Shown one piece after another: positions 8,553 to 18,404 of a stretch of 64,000 nucleotides of DNA. Location of the stretch: the NCBI RefSeq assembly GCF_000423765.1, contig NZ_AUIP01000010.1:40268-104267 (forward strand), read 5' to 3'. This DNA is from Streptococcus porci DSM 23759. Lineage in GTDB: Bacteria; Bacillota; Bacilli; Lactobacillales; Streptococcaceae. The notes beneath the pieces are model-generated. The model had not been told where the DNA came from, did no database searches, and saw nothing but the letters and a program-made list of their open reading frames with translations. The stretch's first letter is position 1. Each line of letters starts with the position of its first letter. Both the position numbers and the translations under genes were made by a program.

Positions 8553-9856
8553 TTTTCCCAGACATTCCAAGACTCTACACAGCCCTTGCCGAAGCTGGTG
8601 CTGTCCTTATCATCAGCCTCCCTCACCTAAAAAAAGAAAGTTTCTCTCTCCAAATTGCTTTAAAAGCCCTCCTCGTTCTTCTCGGACAAGCCGGGTTGCA
8701 GCTATTAGCGGGAAAACTACCACTTTACCTCTGGCTTCCAGGCATGTTCGTCAACATTACTTGGATGTATTTCAGTTTTCACCTACTTGGCACCAGTTTT
8801 AAGCTCAGCTTCTACCTTACCGCCAAAGCTTTTGTTGCTGCAGAACTGGTGGCCGCCTTCAGTTGGCATCTCTACTGCCTTCTAGCTCTTGGAGTGGGAA
8901 AAGCGGTGCTAGGAGCTGAAATCATTTTTATGAGTTTGGCCTACCTGATAAGCTTTACAAGTCTGGCAATCCTTGAAAAAAATGCTGACAGCACCGATAC
9001 GGAGCGTATGATTGGCAGAAAAGAAATTCTCATCGCTAGCTTTACAGCCCTGTCAATCTTTCTCTTCAGTAATATCGGATTTCTTTTATCTGACACACCC
9101 CTTGGATTTAAGGATTCTAGCAATGTTTTCATTCTCAGAAGCATGATGAATTTGTCTGGTCTCTTGATTTTATTGACTCAGGAATCCTACAGGCGAGACG
9201 AGTACCTCCGACAAGAACTCCTTGCCATGCAAAATGCCTTTCAACTTCAGTACAATCAGTACCGTGCCTATCGTGAAAATAGTGATATTATCAGTCGTAA
9301 AGTCCATGACCTAAAGCACCAGATTCAAATCATCAAAGGCGAAGAAAATCATGAAAAACGTGCCGGCTACCTCCGCGATATGGAAATTAGCATCAGAGAA
9401 TTTGAATCAAAGGTTGACACTGGAAACCCCGTACTTGACACCATTATTTCTCAAAAGAGTCGCTACTGTTTACAGCATGACATCACCTTCACCTGTTTAG
9501 TTCAAGGGCAAATCCTCAATCACATGGATGCAATGGACCTCTCCTCTCTCTTTGGAAATGCCCTTGACAATGCCATCGAAGCTGTCGAGAAGATTAACAA
9601 TCCAGAGCAACGCCTTATTTCCCTAAAAGTAAGTAATCGTGGACAGTTTGCCATTATCAAACTCGACAATTACGACTTATCCGAACTAACCATCCATGAA
9701 AACAATCTCCCTCAAACATCAAAGAAAGATAAAACAAACCACGGCATAGGCCTCAAGAGTATTCAATACATCTGCCAAAAATACCATGGGCACATGACTT
9801 TCACCAAAGAAGATAACTGGGTCAAACTCAAAATCATCCTACCCATCATGATCTAA
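8549..9856 (+). CDS. GHKL (AgrC/ComD-like) sensor histidine kinase
   Basis: A 435-residue sensor kinase. The first ~215 residues form six or seven hydrophobic helices, then a cytoplasmic part with the phosphorylation site in SRKVHDLKHQI (His253), the N-box LFGNALDNAIEA and the glycine box NHGIGLKSIQ. This architecture is that of kinases that read peptide signals in Gram-positive bacteria, but no small signal-peptide gene with an export leader is visible beside it, so the signal is open. It overlaps the response regulator by four bases and is followed by a strong terminator, making a two-gene operon. Confidence 0.88.
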   Translation: MIFPDIPRLYTALAEAGAVLIISLPHLKKESFSLQIALKALLVLLGQAGLQLLAGKLPLYLWLPGMFVNITWMYFSFHLLGTSFKLSFYLTAKAFVAAELVAAFSWHLYCLLALGVGKAVLGAEIIFMSLAYLISFTSLAILEKNADSTDTERMIGRKEILIASFTALSIFLFSNIGFLLSDTPLGFKDSSNVFILRSMMNLSGLLILLTQESYRRDEYLRQELLAMQNAFQLQYNQYRAYRENSDIISRKVHDLKHQIQIIKGEENHEKRAGYLRDMEISIREFESKVDTGNPVLDTIISQKSRYCLQHDITFTCLVQGQILNHMDAMDLSSLFGNALDNAIEAVEKINNPEQRLISLKVSNRGQFAIIKLDNYDLSELTIHENNLPQTSKKDKTNHGIGLKSIQYICQKYHGHMTFTKEDNWVKLKIILPIMI

Positions 9857-9882
9857 AAACCAGCCCCAAAAGCTGGTTTTCC
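9856..9882 (+). terminator. Terminator of the two-component operon
   Basis: AAAACCAGC and GCTGGTTTT form a 9-bp stem with a 7-base loop; the T-rich arm acts as the release tract. It begins at the histidine kinase stop codon. Confidence 0.75.
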
Positions 9883-9947
9883 TATACTTAAATGGTATAA
9901 CAGCAAAAAGGGGAGCAAACCCAGAAATCAACATTTTAAGACAAAGC

Positions 9948-9972
9948 AAAAAGCCCACGGTTGTAGGCTTTC
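9948..9972 (-). terminator. Terminator of rpsD
   Basis: On the minus strand AAAGCC and GGCTTT pair around a 10-base loop and are followed by TTTTTGCTTT. It lies about 20 bp beyond the rpsD stop codon. Confidence 0.7.
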
Positions 9973-9991
9973 TGTAAGATAAATCTTAAAA

Positions 9992-10603
9992 TTAAAGCAT
10001 TTTGTTGTAGAACTCAACAACAAGGGCTTCGTTGATTTCTGGGTTGATTTCGTCGCGTTCTGGAAGACGAGTAAGTGCTCCTTCAAGTTTTTCAGCATCA
10101 AACGATACGAATGCTGGACGACCAACGATAGCTTCAACAGCTTCAAGGATTGCTGGAACTTTAGCTGATTTTTCGCGAACTGAGATCACTTGACCAACTT
10201 CAACGCGGTATGAAGGGATATCAACGCGTTTGCCGTCAACAAGAATGTGACCGTGGTTTACAAATTGACGCGCTTGACGACGAGTCGTTGCCAAACCAAG
10301 ACGGTAAACTATGTTATCCAAACGACGCTCAAGAAGTACCATAAAGTTGAAACCGACTGTACCAGATTTGATTTTAGTAGCTTGTACGAACAAGTTACGG
10401 AATTGTTTTTCACCCAAACCGTATGAAAAACGCAATTTTTGTTTCTCAGCCAATTGCAAACCGTACTCAGAAAGTTTTGAACGGTTGTTTGGGCCGTGTT
10501 GACCTGGTACGTAGTTACGACGTGCCAATTCTTTACCTGTGCCTGTCAATGACAAACCAAGGCGACGAGCTTGTTTCCATGATGGACCTGTATAACGTGA
10601 CAT
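9992..10603 (-). CDS. rpsD: 30S ribosomal protein S4
   Basis: A 203-residue protein beginning [20 protein letters not shown], the standard start of bacterial S4, and containing [16 protein letters not shown]. The S4 RNA-binding domain ([23 protein letters not shown]) lies at about 93-150. S4 nucleates assembly of the 30S body and in many bacteria represses its own mRNA. It stands alone between its own promoter and terminator, with a leader of about 175 nt and the ribosome site AGAGGAGG. The long leader is consistent with autoregulation. Confidence 0.98.
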   Translation of the reverse strand: MSRYTGPSWKQARRLGLSLTGTGKELARRNYVPGQHGPNNRSKLSEYGLQLAEKQKLRFSYGLGEKQFRNLFVQATKIKSGTVGFNFMVLLERRLDNIVYRLGLATTRRQARQFVNHGHILVDGKRVDIPSYRVEVGQVISVREKSAKVPAILEAVEAIVGRPAFVSFDAEKLEGALTRLPERDEINPEINEALVVEFYNKML

Positions 10604-10784
10604 TTATAATGTCCTCCTCTAAATATTTTCTCAGAAATAGCAGAGCTATCTCTCAATTTTGAGGAAATAATCTTTTAAGCAAACCTGATTCGTGCAGGAG
10701 ATCTTCATCGAAACAGCAACGATTACTCTTCTTGCTGACCTTCTGTTGACGAGCTTCATTTTGCTTTGCTATTATTTCACACAA
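10604..10784 (-). promoter_or_regulatory. Long 5' leader of rpsD, possible S4 autoregulatory element
   Basis: About 175 nt separate the predicted transcription start from the rpsD ATG. The leader has several short inverted repeats (for example AGAGATAGCTCT at about 10644-10655 as a near palindrome). Autogenous control by S4 is common in Firmicutes; I did not match a specific Rfam fold by eye. Confidence 0.4.
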
Positions 10785-10789
10785 ACTTT

Positions 10790-10818
10790 AATATATCACA
10801 CACAACAAAAAATGTAAA
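10790..10818 (-). promoter_or_regulatory. rpsD promoter
   Basis: On the minus strand TTTACA (10813-10818), a 17-bp spacer and an extended -10 TGATATATT (TATATT 10790-10795). This is a near-consensus housekeeping promoter. Confidence 0.75.
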
Positions 10819-10919
10819 GCCTTTTTACTGCTAATTTTCAGTTATCAGACCAAACTAACACTTATTTCCTGCTAGAACCTTAAATTAAATGAAAATGGCA
10901 CACGTATAGGAAGTCAAAA

Positions 10920-11175
10920 CTATTTTTCACTTTTCCCTCCAGAAGCTTTAACTTTTTGAAGACTTTCTTCCAGCTTATCAGCATAAGGACCGAGTAATAG
11001 AACTTACGCCCAAATGTCTTTCCAATATCGCTAGTCAAACCGCTGGAACTATCACTATAACCATCTCCCCATTCCCATAGATCCAACCAAAAACATCCTT
11101 ATAAAATTTCCAACTTGCTTCTAGCTAGTAACTGAAAAGTCTTAAGTAGATAATCTGATGTGGTAGTTTTCTCAT
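10920..11175 (-). pseudogene. Decayed VOC (glyoxalase/bleomycin-resistance fold) gene
   Basis: Fragments in different minus-strand frames line up with one VOC-family protein. A start MRKLPHQIIYLRLFSY meets a TAG, and the same frame continues LEASWKFYKDVFGW, the hallmark opening helix of VOC proteins. A second frame reads GYSDSSSGLTSDIGK, and a third reads LLLGPYADKLEESLQKVKAS before stopping. At least one nonsense codon and two frame changes are needed, and the C-terminus is missing. No function is expected. The rest of the 10.83-11.24 kb gap contains only the veg terminator. Confidence 0.7.
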
Positions 11176-11220
11176 GTTAAAGGCCTCACTTTTAGAATGT
11201 TACATCACACCGAGACTATA

Positions 11221-11240
11221 AAAAGGACTTATAAAGCCCC
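11221..11240 (-). terminator. Terminator after veg
   Basis: On the minus strand GGGCTT and AAGTCC pair around a 3-base loop, followed by TTTTTATAG. It lies immediately after the veg stop codon. Confidence 0.55.
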
Positions 11241-11248
11241 TCCATCAA

Positions 11249-11521
11249 TTAATCTAAATAACGAATTAAAGTCTTCTCTGTCAAAATATCGGAGTACGTA
11301 TAAGATTCAACAGTGGTGTTATTGATAGCTCCAGGAATATCAGTATTATCAGTAAATTCCACAATAAAAAGCGATTGATAAACTTCCGTCAAACGCCCAA
11401 TACGGTTACGTTCACGTTTACGCCCGTTTTCAAGAGTCAACTCAACCAACTGACCCTCGTGATTTTTAATCTCTTCTTTGATTTTTTTCATTTTTGCTAC
11501 ATCAGCAAATGCGTCACTCAT
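11249..11521 (-). CDS. veg: Veg family protein
   Basis: A 90-residue protein with AFADVAKMKKIKEEIKNHEG and the beta-rich LTEVYQSLFIVEF that define the Veg (DUF1021) family. It is small, soluble and Sm-fold-like. In Bacillus subtilis Veg is abundant and linked to biofilm gene expression and spore outgrowth; its streptococcal role is not settled. It follows dnaB by about 40 bp in the same direction, with its own modest ribosome site, and is followed by a terminator. Confidence 0.9.
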   Translation of the reverse strand: MSDAFADVAKMKKIKEEIKNHEGQLVELTLENGRKRERNRIGRLTEVYQSLFIVEFTDNTDIPGAINNTTVESYTYSDILTEKTLIRYLD

Positions 11522-11562
11522 AGTTTCTCTCTTTCTTTCATTAAAAGCTTATACAGCTTCTG

Positions 11563-12921
11563 TTATTGTTCATTAAAATGTGCGATGGTAGAAAATTTAT
11601 TATACTCTTTTTGGAAAAGAAGTTTAACCGTACCACGCGCACCGGCACGGTTTTTCTCAAGGATAACCTCGATGGTATTATCCTCAATAGCATCTTCTTG
11701 ATCGTCACCCTCACGACGATAGTAATCATCTCGGTACAAGAAAGCAACAATATCCGCATCTTGCTCGATAGAGCCTGACTCACGAATATCGGACAATACC
11801 GGCCGCTTATCCTGACGTTGCTCAACACCACGAGACAGCTGACTAAGAGCTATTACAGGTACGCGCAGCTCTTTTGCCAAAATTTTCAGCTGACGAGAAA
11901 TGTCAGATACCTCTTGTTGTCGGTTTTCTGGACGAGTTCCCGTAATCAGTTGCAAATAATCAATGACAATAAGACCTAATCCACCTGTCTCCTGAGCCAA
12001 TTTACGTGAGCGAGCACGAATTTCAGTAATTTTAATCCCAGGAGTGTCATCAATATAGATTGGTGCTTCAGCTAAGACGCCTTGAGCCATGGTGACATTC
12101 TGCCAATCTTGATCAGTCAATTGCCCTGTCCTAAGCGAATGAGAGTCAACCATACCTTCTGCCGCTAACATACGATCAACTAGACTCTCAGCTCCCATCT
12201 CGAGAGAGAAAACTGCCACAGGTTTTTGTTGCTTAGTCCCAACATTTTGAGCAATATTAAGCACAAAGGCAGTCTTTCCGACTGCAGGACGAGCGGCTAA
12301 AATAACCAGCTGATCAGGGTGTAAACCTGTTGTCAACTTATCTAAGTCGCGAAAACCAGTTGGTAAACCAGTGACATCTGATGTTTGATGAGAACGCGCC
12401 TCCAAATTTTCATAGTTGACTTTTAGGACATCAGAAATCTTTCGGAAACCAGTGCTGTTATTACGCTCATTGATGTCAACTAAAGCCCGCTCAGCACTGG
12501 CAATAATATCCTCAGAAGGATTGCTACCATCATAAGCCTGATTGACAGTCTCTGTCAAGCGACTGATAATATGACGTAGCATGGACTTTTCAGCCACAAT
12601 CTGAGCGTAGTATTCTGCATTGGCAGATGTTGGAACACTATTAACTAGCTCCACCAAATAAGAAATCCCACCAATATTTTGCAAATCCCCCTGGCTATCC
12701 AGCATAGCTCGCACAGTGGTTGCATCAATAGCATCATTGCGATCATTCAAGGCAATCATGGCCTTAAAAATGACCTTGTGCGCATACTTATAAAAGTCTT
12801 CAGGTTCAATGTATTCACGCACCGAAATCAATTTATCAGGCGTAATGAAAATGGAACCTAAAACCGACTGCTCAGCCAGCAAATCTTGTGGCTGAACTCG
12901 CAATTCTTGGACTTCTGACAA
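11563..12921 (-). CDS. dnaB: Replicative DNA helicase
   Basis: A 452-residue DnaB-type hexameric helicase (the equivalent of DnaC in Bacillus). The N-terminal domain (1-110) contacts primase; the RecA-like motor has Walker A ARPAVGKTAF near 210-218, Walker B LGLIVIDYLQL, and the C-terminal VILEKNRAGARGTV. It unwinds DNA at the replication fork. The start codon is TTG at 12921, supported by GGAGGCAG upstream and by the protein aligning from MSEVQELRVQPQDL. It is 38 bp after rplI and likely cotranscribed with gdpP-rplI, a common Firmicute order. Confidence 0.98.
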   Translation of the reverse strand: MSEVQELRVQPQDLLAEQSVLGSIFITPDKLISVREYIEPEDFYKYAHKVIFKAMIALNDRNDAIDATTVRAMLDSQGDLQNIGGISYLVELVNSVPTSANAEYYAQIVAEKSMLRHIISRLTETVNQAYDGSNPSEDIIASAERALVDINERNNSTGFRKISDVLKVNYENLEARSHQTSDVTGLPTGFRDLDKLTTGLHPDQLVILAARPAVGKTAFVLNIAQNVGTKQQKPVAVFSLEMGAESLVDRMLAAEGMVDSHSLRTGQLTDQDWQNVTMAQGVLAEAPIYIDDTPGIKITEIRARSRKLAQETGGLGLIVIDYLQLITGTRPENRQQEVSDISRQLKILAKELRVPVIALSQLSRGVEQRQDKRPVLSDIRESGSIEQDADIVAFLYRDDYYRREGDDQEDAIEDNTIEVILEKNRAGARGTVKLLFQKEYNKFSTIAHFNEQ

Positions 12922-12959
12922 AATCTGCCTCCTTTACATAGTGTCACCTTCTTGTCAAT

Positions 12960-13412
12960 CTAAACTTCCTTGACCTGTAATTTGATTTGTCCCTGAACTT
13001 CTTTATGGAGTTTAACAGGAACTTCAATCAAACCGATGGCACGGATTGGATGATCTAACTCAATATGACGTTTATCAACTTTTAGCCCAAATTGTTTTTG
13101 CAACTCTTCTGCAATTTTTTTAGCGGTTATGGAGCCAAAGGTACGACCATCTGGACCTACTTTTTCAGTGAAGATTACACGACGATCCTCTTTTTCCAAT
13201 TCAGCTTTCAAAGTCTTAGCCTCAGCCAAAATCTCTGCTGCATGCTTAGCCTCTGACTTCTGCTTACCTGTCAACTCTCCTATAGCCTGACTTGTCGCTT
13301 CTTTGGCAAGATTTTTCTTGATTAAAAAATTCTGTGCGTATCCAGTAGGAACTTCTTTAATCTCGCCCTTTTTCCCTTTACCTTTAACATCCTGTAAAAA
13401 AATGACCTTCAT
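12960..13412 (-). CDS. rplI: 50S ribosomal protein L9
   Basis: A 150-residue protein with the L9 signature [20 protein letters not shown] and [13 protein letters not shown], a long connecting helix (70-95) and a C-terminal rRNA-binding domain. L9 sits at the base of the L1 stalk and limits frameshifting. Its ATG is one base after the gdpP stop codon, so the two are tightly coupled, and dnaB follows. Confidence 0.98.
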   Translation of the reverse strand: MKVIFLQDVKGKGKKGEIKEVPTGYAQNFLIKKNLAKEATSQAIGELTGKQKSEAKHAAEILAEAKTLKAELEKEDRRVIFTEKVGPDGRTFGSITAKKIAEELQKQFGLKVDKRHIELDHPIRAIGLIEVPVKLHKEVQGQIKLQVKEV

Positions 13413-13413
13413 A

Positions 13414-15372
13414 CTAATCCCCCTCTAATTCTTCTTGTATTTTTTCTTTAAGCAATAGCAGAGCTTCTGATACCGTTTGATTTTCGAGCTGACAAGCAGC
13501 TAGATTAAAGTGACCGCCTCCACCCAACTCTTCCATCACGCGTTGCACGTTGATTTTACTGCGACTACGAGCAGAGATTGAAACATTCCCTTGACTGTTT
13601 CTTGTGACAACAAAAGCTGCTTCAATTCCTGCCATATCAAGCAAAGTATCGGCCGCCTTACTAGAAATAACATTACTATAAGTTCTATCTTCAGATCCAC
13701 TAGCAATAATAATGCCTTCCCAAAGTTTCTCTCCGCGTAAAATCAATTCATTGATAATACGATATTCATCAAAATCTATGGCAGAGATATTATGAATTTC
13801 CACACTATCACTACCCAAAGTTCTTAAATAAGATCCAACATCAAAGGTTCTGCTAGTCACCCGAGTTGAAAAATTCTTGGTATCAAGCATGATACCTGCC
13901 ATAAGCACACTGGCCTGAAGTTTACTCAACTTAACAGAAGCATTCTGAAATTGTATCAACTCTGTCACCAACTCACTGGCAGAGCTGGCACCACTCTCAA
14001 CAAATGACAATACTGCATTTTTTGGGAAGTCCTCATCTCGACGATGGTGATCAACAACGACAACTTCTGTAAACCTATTGTAAACTTCCCTTGACAAGCT
14101 CAAAGCCGTCTTAGAGTGGTCAACCATAATCAATAAGGACTGATCGGTAATTTGGGCTAAAGCTTCATTGACAGTGATTAAATGAGTATTTCCATCAGCT
14201 TTAAGGCGCTCAACTGCACGGGCAATATCTGGTGACATCTGCTGATCATCATAGATAGCATAAGTATTCGAGATGATATTTGAAGCAAAAAACTCCATAC
14301 CAACTGCTGCTCCCAGAGCATCCATGTCAAGATTACGGTGCCCCATGACAAATACCTGATCTACCATTTTTATCCTATCAGAAATAGCTGTCATCATAGC
14401 TCTCGTACGGGTTCGGGAACGTTTCACAGTTGAAATAGTGCCACCACCGAAGTAAATAAAGTCTTTATGCTCATCATTTTCTTTAACGACAACCTGATCG
14501 CCACCACGTACCAGAGCCATATTGAGATTTTTCTGAGCAATTGACCCAATTTCATCATGCTTGCCATCACCATAGGAAACCCCCATGCTCATTGTCAGAG
14601 GCAAATTGAGCTCTCTAGCTTCTTGCCTAAATTCTTCCAAAATGGCAAATTTTGAATCCATAAGTTGATTGAGCACTGCATAATCCGTGAAGAAATAAAA
14701 ACGATCCATGTCAACACGGCGATAAAAAATGTTATAGCGCTGTGTAAATTCCGCTACAAATTTGACAATCAGACTATTCAGGCGAGAAACCTCAGCATCT
14801 GCTAAATTTTCTGTAGCATCATCGTAGTTGTCAATAGAGATAATCCCAATAACAGGACTAGTGTCTGATACTGCTTCACCGATACGACTTTCAGACAGAT
14901 TATCATAAAAATAGAGCATGCCCATTGTAAAATCGACCGTCAGGCTATACTTTTTACCATTTATCTCACGAATCGTTATTGGACTCTCTTTGTGTTCGGT
15001 CAGGATTTCAATCACTAACGGCACATTGAAATCTCCTTCCTGATCTGCAAAAATCAACTCCGCATAAGGATTGAACCACTCGACTGACCACAGGTTCGGA
15101 GAGAACTTAATAACCCCCACAGGCATGGTATCCAAAAGCTGTTTGAGACTCTGTTCAGTCTCCTCATTGAGGCGCTCAATTCTTTCTAAATCAGACTCCT
15201 CATATGCTTTTTTCTGATAAAATAGCAGAGCAGATACGATGACAGAAACAGCGAAAAAGACAAGAATTCTCCCCGTATCATCAACAGCCAGACGAAGACT
15301 AGCCGCCAAAATTCCAAAGAGAATCAATCCAACCAAAATCAAATGAATAGCAGCCAAACGAAATTTTTTCAT
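13414..15372 (-). CDS. gdpP: Membrane cyclic-di-AMP phosphodiesterase
   Basis: A 652-residue protein with two N-terminal membrane helices (within 1-50), a degenerate PAS domain, a degenerate GGDEF domain ([15 protein letters not shown] instead of GGDEF) and a C-terminal DHH/DHHA1 phosphodiesterase unit. Catalytic motifs seen are [31 protein letters not shown] and, in DHHA1, [10 protein letters not shown]. This is GdpP (Pde1), which cleaves c-di-AMP to pApA and so affects potassium and osmolyte balance and beta-lactam tolerance. AAGAGG precedes the ATG. It leads the gdpP-rplI-dnaB unit. Confidence 0.96.
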   Translation of the reverse strand: MKKFRLAAIHLILVGLILFGILAASLRLAVDDTGRILVFFAVSVIVSALLFYQKKAYEESDLERIERLNEETEQSLKQLLDTMPVGVIKFSPNLWSVEWFNPYAELIFADQEGDFNVPLVIEILTEHKESPITIREINGKKYSLTVDFTMGMLYFYDNLSESRIGEAVSDTSPVIGIISIDNYDDATENLADAEVSRLNSLIVKFVAEFTQRYNIFYRRVDMDRFYFFTDYAVLNQLMDSKFAILEEFRQEARELNLPLTMSMGVSYGDGKHDEIGSIAQKNLNMALVRGGDQVVVKENDEHKDFIYFGGGTISTVKRSRTRTRAMMTAISDRIKMVDQVFVMGHRNLDMDALGAAVGMEFFASNIISNTYAIYDDQQMSPDIARAVERLKADGNTHLITVNEALAQITDQSLLIMVDHSKTALSLSREVYNRFTEVVVVDHHRRDEDFPKNAVLSFVESGASSASELVTELIQFQNASVKLSKLQASVLMAGIMLDTKNFSTRVTSRTFDVGSYLRTLGSDSVEIHNISAIDFDEYRIINELILRGEKLWEGIIIASGSEDRTYSNVISSKAADTLLDMAGIEAAFVVTRNSQGNVSISARSRSKINVQRVMEELGGGGHFNLAACQLENQTVSEALLLLKEKIQEELEGD

Positions 15373-15435
15373 CTTAAACCTCTTAATGCCCCATTATAAC
15401 ACAAACCAGCCCTAAAATAAAGGCTGGTATCTGTC

Positions 15436-17337
15436 CTATTCCGTTTTTCTACGTGCCTTATTATTTCCCTCAAGATAAACCATTAAAATTGATATATCTG
15501 CTGGATTGACACCAGAAATACGACTAGCTTGCCCAATGGTTTCAGGATTGATTTTCTTGAACTTCTGACGAGCTTCTGTAGCAATAGAGTCAATGGCATC
15601 CCAGTCAATATTAGCTGGAATACGCTTTTCCTCCATGCGCTTCATCTTGTCAACCTGGTCAAGCGCTTTGTTGATGTAACCTTCATACTTGATTTCAGTT
15701 TCCAAAAGTTCAATGATTTTGCTATCTAAAACTTCCGCTGCTGGTCCTACAAATTCTACTGCTGTTGCATAGTCAATCTCTGGACGACGCATGAATTCTT
15801 TTACAGTAACAGCATCTGTCAAGGCTTTAAATCCCATTGCTTCAATTTTTTCATTAGTTTCCCTGACAGGTTTTAATTTTTTAGTTGACAATCTTGTCAA
15901 CTCATTGTCAAATTGATTTTTCTTGATTTCGAAAACTTGCCAGCGTTCTTCATCAACCAAGCCCACTTGACGACCGATTGGTGTCAAGCGCATATCTGCA
16001 TTATCATGACGCAAAATCAATCGATATTCTGCACGTGATGTCAAAAGGCGGTAGGGTTCTAGTGTACCCTTGGTTACCAAATCATCAATCATAACACCGA
16101 TATAGGCATCACTACGCTTCAAAATTAACTCAGGTTTACCTTGAACTTTCAGCGCAGCATTTATCCCAGCAACAAGACCTTGACCAGCAGCCTCCTCATA
16201 GCCAGACGTCCCATTGGTCTGACCAGCAGTGAAAAGCCCTGAGATGATCTTGGTTTCGAGGGTTGCACGAAGTTGGTGAGGCAGGACAATATCGTACTCT
16301 ATTGCATATCCTGTGCGCATCATCTCAGCATTTTCCAGACCTTTGATAGAATGAACCAGCTCACGCTGAACATCTTCAGGAAGACTAGTTGATAGTCCTT
16401 GGATGTAAACTTCCTCTGTATCTCGACCTTCAGGTTCCAAAAAGAGTTGATGGCGATCCTTATCCGCAAAACGGACAATTTTATCCTCAATGGATGGACA
16501 GTAGCGAGGACCTACCCCTTTAACGATACCAGAAAACATTGGAGCACGGTGAAGATTCTTATTGATAATATAATGACTGAACTGATTAGTATAGGTCAAC
16601 CAGCAAGGAATTTGGTCTTGAAGGTAATCTTCATCTTTTGACATAAACGAAAAATGATTGGGTTTCTCATCTCCAGGTTGGATTTCTGTAACAGAATAAT
16701 CAATTGACGACGCCTTGACACGAGGTGGTGTCCCTGTTTTGAAGCGTCCAATTTCAAGACCTAATTTTTTAAGATTGTCTGCCAGAGTAATTGATGCCAA
16801 GCTATTATTAGGGCCTGATGAATATTTGAGTTCTCCCAAGATAATCTCGCCACGTAGGGCTGTTCCTGTTGTGACAACAACAGCCTTAGCACCGTATTTT
16901 TGACCTGTAGCTGTCAAGACACCGACAACCTTGCCATTCTCGACCAACACATCATCAATCATAGATTGACGCAGGGTCAAATTTTCTTGTCGCTCAACTG
17001 TATGCTTCATCTCACGCGCATACAGTACTTTATCTGCTTGCGCACGCAAAGCCCGAACTGCAGGACCTTTACCTGTATTCAGCATTTTCATCTGGATATA
17101 GGTCTTATCAATATTTTTACCCATTTCGCCCCCAAGAGCATCGATTTCGCGCACAACAATTCCTTTAGCAGAACCGCCAATAGAAGGGTTACACGGCATA
17201 AACGCTAGCATATCTAGGTTAATGGTTGCAAGCAAAGTCTTACAACCCATACGAGCTGCCGCAAGGCTAGCCTCAACACCAGCATGCCCAGCACCGACTA
17301 CAATGACGTCAAAATATTCAACAAATTCGTGTGTCAT
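15436..17337 (-). CDS. mnmG: tRNA uridine-5-carboxymethylaminomethyl modification enzyme
   Basis: A 633-residue FAD protein. The dinucleotide fold [20 protein letters not shown] begins at residue 9; [25 protein letters not shown] and FFTAGQ-type [13 protein letters not shown] are MnmG (GidA) hallmarks. With MnmE it modifies U34 of tRNAs reading two-fold degenerate codons. It abuts the NUDIX gene: that gene's last codons GGAGAAGAATAA contain the ribosome site for this ATG, so the two are translationally coupled. mnmA, another U34 modification gene, lies 1.5 kb upstream. Confidence 0.97.
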   Translation of the reverse strand: MTHEFVEYFDVIVVGAGHAGVEASLAAARMGCKTLLATINLDMLAFMPCNPSIGGSAKGIVVREIDALGGEMGKNIDKTYIQMKMLNTGKGPAVRALRAQADKVLYAREMKHTVERQENLTLRQSMIDDVLVENGKVVGVLTATGQKYGAKAVVVTTGTALRGEIILGELKYSSGPNNSLASITLADNLKKLGLEIGRFKTGTPPRVKASSIDYSVTEIQPGDEKPNHFSFMSKDEDYLQDQIPCWLTYTNQFSHYIINKNLHRAPMFSGIVKGVGPRYCPSIEDKIVRFADKDRHQLFLEPEGRDTEEVYIQGLSTSLPEDVQRELVHSIKGLENAEMMRTGYAIEYDIVLPHQLRATLETKIISGLFTAGQTNGTSGYEEAAGQGLVAGINAALKVQGKPELILKRSDAYIGVMIDDLVTKGTLEPYRLLTSRAEYRLILRHDNADMRLTPIGRQVGLVDEERWQVFEIKKNQFDNELTRLSTKKLKPVRETNEKIEAMGFKALTDAVTVKEFMRRPEIDYATAVEFVGPAAEVLDSKIIELLETEIKYEGYINKALDQVDKMKRMEEKRIPANIDWDAIDSIATEARQKFKKINPETIGQASRISGVNPADISILMVYLEGNNKARRKTE

Positions 17338-17796
17338 TTATTCTTCTCCATATCTATTTACAAAATGTTTAATCTGTCCATCCCAGTTTTTCAAAGCTGT
17401 TTTGAGAAAAGCAGGATTGAGGTCAATATCTGAAAGCCTATCCAGCGAAACCCATTCACATTTTCTAGTCTGCCCACTCTCTACAGTCTCTGTCTTAGGC
17501 TCAGATAAAGGGTTAGCTAGATAATGAAATTCAATTTGGTGATAATTGGTACCTTCCAAAGCAAACTGATTTTCAACGATAAAAGCTAATTTCCCAACCT
17601 CAATATCAAGATTAACTTCTTCTCGAATTTCACGTTTTAGGGCATCTTCTGTCAATTCATTAACTAAAATCGCTCCACCTAGTAGATAATAACCATCGTA
17701 GGGAGATTTTGCAAGATAAATCTTGTCATCTTTCAAGATAAGAGCTGATACCCTAACACCAAAACTATGAGCATCAATTCGAGTTCTAAAATCCAT
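17338..17796 (-). CDS. NUDIX hydrolase
   Basis: A 152-residue protein with a clear NUDIX box: G-x5-E-x7-REIREEVNL at about 57-79, differing from consensus only by Asn for the last Gly. The family hydrolyses nucleoside diphosphates linked to another group. The substrate is unknown; the surrounding LSEPKTETVESGQTRKCEWV resembles ADP-ribose/ADP-sugar type members but this is weak. AAGAGGTG precedes the ATG. It is the first gene of a pair with mnmG, and the 150 bp upstream hold a possible promoter TTGATA-16-TATCAT on the minus strand. Confidence 0.88.
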   Translation of the reverse strand: MDFRTRIDAHSFGVRVSALILKDDKIYLAKSPYDGYYLLGGAILVNELTEDALKREIREEVNLDIEVGKLAFIVENQFALEGTNYHQIEFHYLANPLSEPKTETVESGQTRKCEWVSLDRLSDIDLNPAFLKTALKNWDGQIKHFVNRYGEE

Positions 17797-17952
17797 GTCA
17801 GCACCTCTTGAATCCTTCCTCTTTTACAGAAAAATAGCCAAAACTCTCGAAAATTGCAGGACAAAAAAGCCTACAATTCCCATGAGCTTTGACCATCATG
17901 ATAATTGTTACTCTTATTCTATCAAAAGATTTGTAGAATTTCAAATCTGGTG

Positions 17953-18279
17953 TTACGTTAACGTTTCAATATATTCTAAGCCCCAAGCCTCAACAGCATC
18001 CAGCACCGAACGAAATTTTTCACCCATTTCAGTCAAGCTGTACTCTACACGAGGGGGGACTTCTGCATAGACCGTGCGACTAATAATGCGATCCTCCTCC
18101 AATTGTCTAAGGTGCCTTGTTAACATGGTTTGAGTGATACCTGGAATCAGTCGCTGTAATTCATTGAAGCGTTTCGTTCCTGTACTGAGTTGGTAGATAA
18201 TCACCAATCCCCACTTACCACTCAAGACTTTTTGTGTTGTTGCAAAAGGACAAATACCATATTCACTAACTTTTTTCAA
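17953..18279 (-). CDS. HxlR-family transcriptional regulator
   Basis: A 108-residue winged-helix regulator. GKWGLVIIYQLSTGTKRFNELQRLIPGITQTMLTRHLRQLE is the DNA-binding helix pair of the HxlR (DUF24) family. Cys10 in YGICPFA occupies the place of the redox-sensing cysteine of relatives such as YodB and HypR, so thiol-stress sensing is possible. The start is TTG at 18279 with GGAGAAG upstream. It is divergent from a SnoaL-like gene, and an inverted repeat in the shared promoter is a likely operator. Confidence 0.88.
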   Translation of the reverse strand: MKKVSEYGICPFATTQKVLSGKWGLVIIYQLSTGTKRFNELQRLIPGITQTMLTRHLRQLEEDRIISRTVYAEVPPRVEYSLTEMGEKFRSVLDAVEAWGLEYIETLT

Positions 18280-18334
18280 AAAACTTCTCCTTTATTTATC
18301 ACAATAGTATTACTTTTGATACCAACAAATGCAA

Positions 18335-18346
18335 AAGTACCTACTT
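18335..18346. promoter_or_regulatory. Probable HxlR operator
   Basis: AAGTA-CC-TACTT is a perfect inverted repeat, extended by GCAA/TTGC flanks. It overlaps the -35 area of the rightward promoter (TTGCAT 18345-18350, 16 bp, TATAAT 18367-18372). Such arrangements are typical of HxlR-type repressors acting on a divergent gene. Confidence 0.55.
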
Positions 18347-18372
18347 GCATAATTGACTACTTCCACTATAAT
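18345..18372 (+). promoter_or_regulatory. Promoter of the SnoaL-like gene
   Basis: Consensus -10 TATAAT at 18367-18372 with TTGCAT 16 bp upstream. An overlapping alternative is TTGACT (18353-18358), 16 bp, TACTAT (18375-18380). Confidence 0.6.
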
Positions 18373-18404
18373 TGTACTATATCAAAAAAATTGGAGGACA
18401 TCAA

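Noticed and set aside
10880..11086. Separate 68-residue gene between rpsD and veg
   Set aside because: Its sequence is part of the decayed VOC gene, with matching motifs in the adjacent frames.
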